NCBI GenBank assembly: GCA_015179045.1
Contig: WHUZ01000117.1
Span: 62,001 to 126,000, forward strand
From: Kalaharituber pfeilii
Taxonomy: Eukaryota; Ascomycota; Pezizomycetes; Pezizales; Pezizaceae
Length of the DNA: 64,000 nt
Direction: 5' to 3'
Shown here piece after piece: positions 63,961 through 64,000 of the stretch. Position 1 is the stretch's first letter, and every line of letters starts with the position of its first letter. A program made the position numbers and the translations under genes. The notes beneath the pieces were generated by a model. It was not told the DNA's origin. It saw only the letters and a list, made by a program, of their open reading frames with translations, and did not search any database.

Positions 63961-64000
63961 TGCCTGAGCTGCCCTGTTAGGACATTGCTAATTTGGGACG

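Overview
This window looks like a transposon-packed, gene-poor stretch of a filamentous ascomycete nuclear genome. The reasons are short introns (41-116 bp) with GT..AG ends, fungal protein families (DUF4419, D-arabinono-1,4-lactone oxidase type FAD enzyme, F-box protein), and LINE ORF1/RNase H, Copia, hAT and Tc1/mariner relics of fungal type. A Pezizomycete (truffle or morel relative) is my guess from the mobile-element load and low gene density; nothing in the sequence proves it.

Genes. Seven loci can be supported: an orphan ORF running off the left edge (1-1359), a four-exon DUF4419 gene (9776-11614), a C2H2 zinc-finger gene (19624-20470), a 125-residue two-CxxC protein (28122-28569), a sugar-lactone oxidase with a 3' terminal intron (29543-31359, minus), a single-pass membrane protein (33935-34436, minus) and an F-box protein (52620-54196, minus). 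A short signal-peptide ORF at 40144-40275 (minus) is a weaker candidate. The genes are isolated and show no operon or cluster logic.

Mobile DNA. Roughly 1.9-8.4, 11.9-18.8, 21.8-26.1, 35.7-37.3 and 38.4-63.4 kb are built of nested elements, many of which I could bound by target-site duplications (TSDs). Two non-LTR (LINE) lineages dominate. LINE-A ends in a short hairpin read as ATCGCCATAGCCC-ata-GGGCGGCACGCGAT plus poly(A); LINE-B ends in GCCCTGCCATGGCG..GCGGGGTCACGTGA plus poly(A). DNA elements include a hAT family (TIR TAGTGAGCGGCACGAGC, 8-bp TSD), a family whose tips hold small palindromes (TIR CGGRACCTCTCCGG, 8-bp TSD), several Tc1/mariner/pogo-like elements with TA duplications, and solo LTRs of several families with 5-bp TSDs.

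Main discovery candidate. At least 13 insertions of about 44-73 bp consist only of the 3'-terminal hairpin of LINE-A or LINE-B plus poly(A), each flanked by a TSD of about 11-14 bp. Their 5' ends cluster at the base of the hairpin instead of being spread randomly, and the LINE-A hairpin shows compensatory base changes between copies. This looks like an ultra-short retroposon population, or reverse transcription that stops at one defined structure.

Other points of interest are an inverted segmental duplication (46.8-49.3 against 59.6-61.1 kb) that gives a clean empty/filled site for a LINE, an ORF1-only LINE derivative (56252-58304), and elements nested three or four deep (21785-23214; 41489-44525; 49284-52530; 61120-61680).
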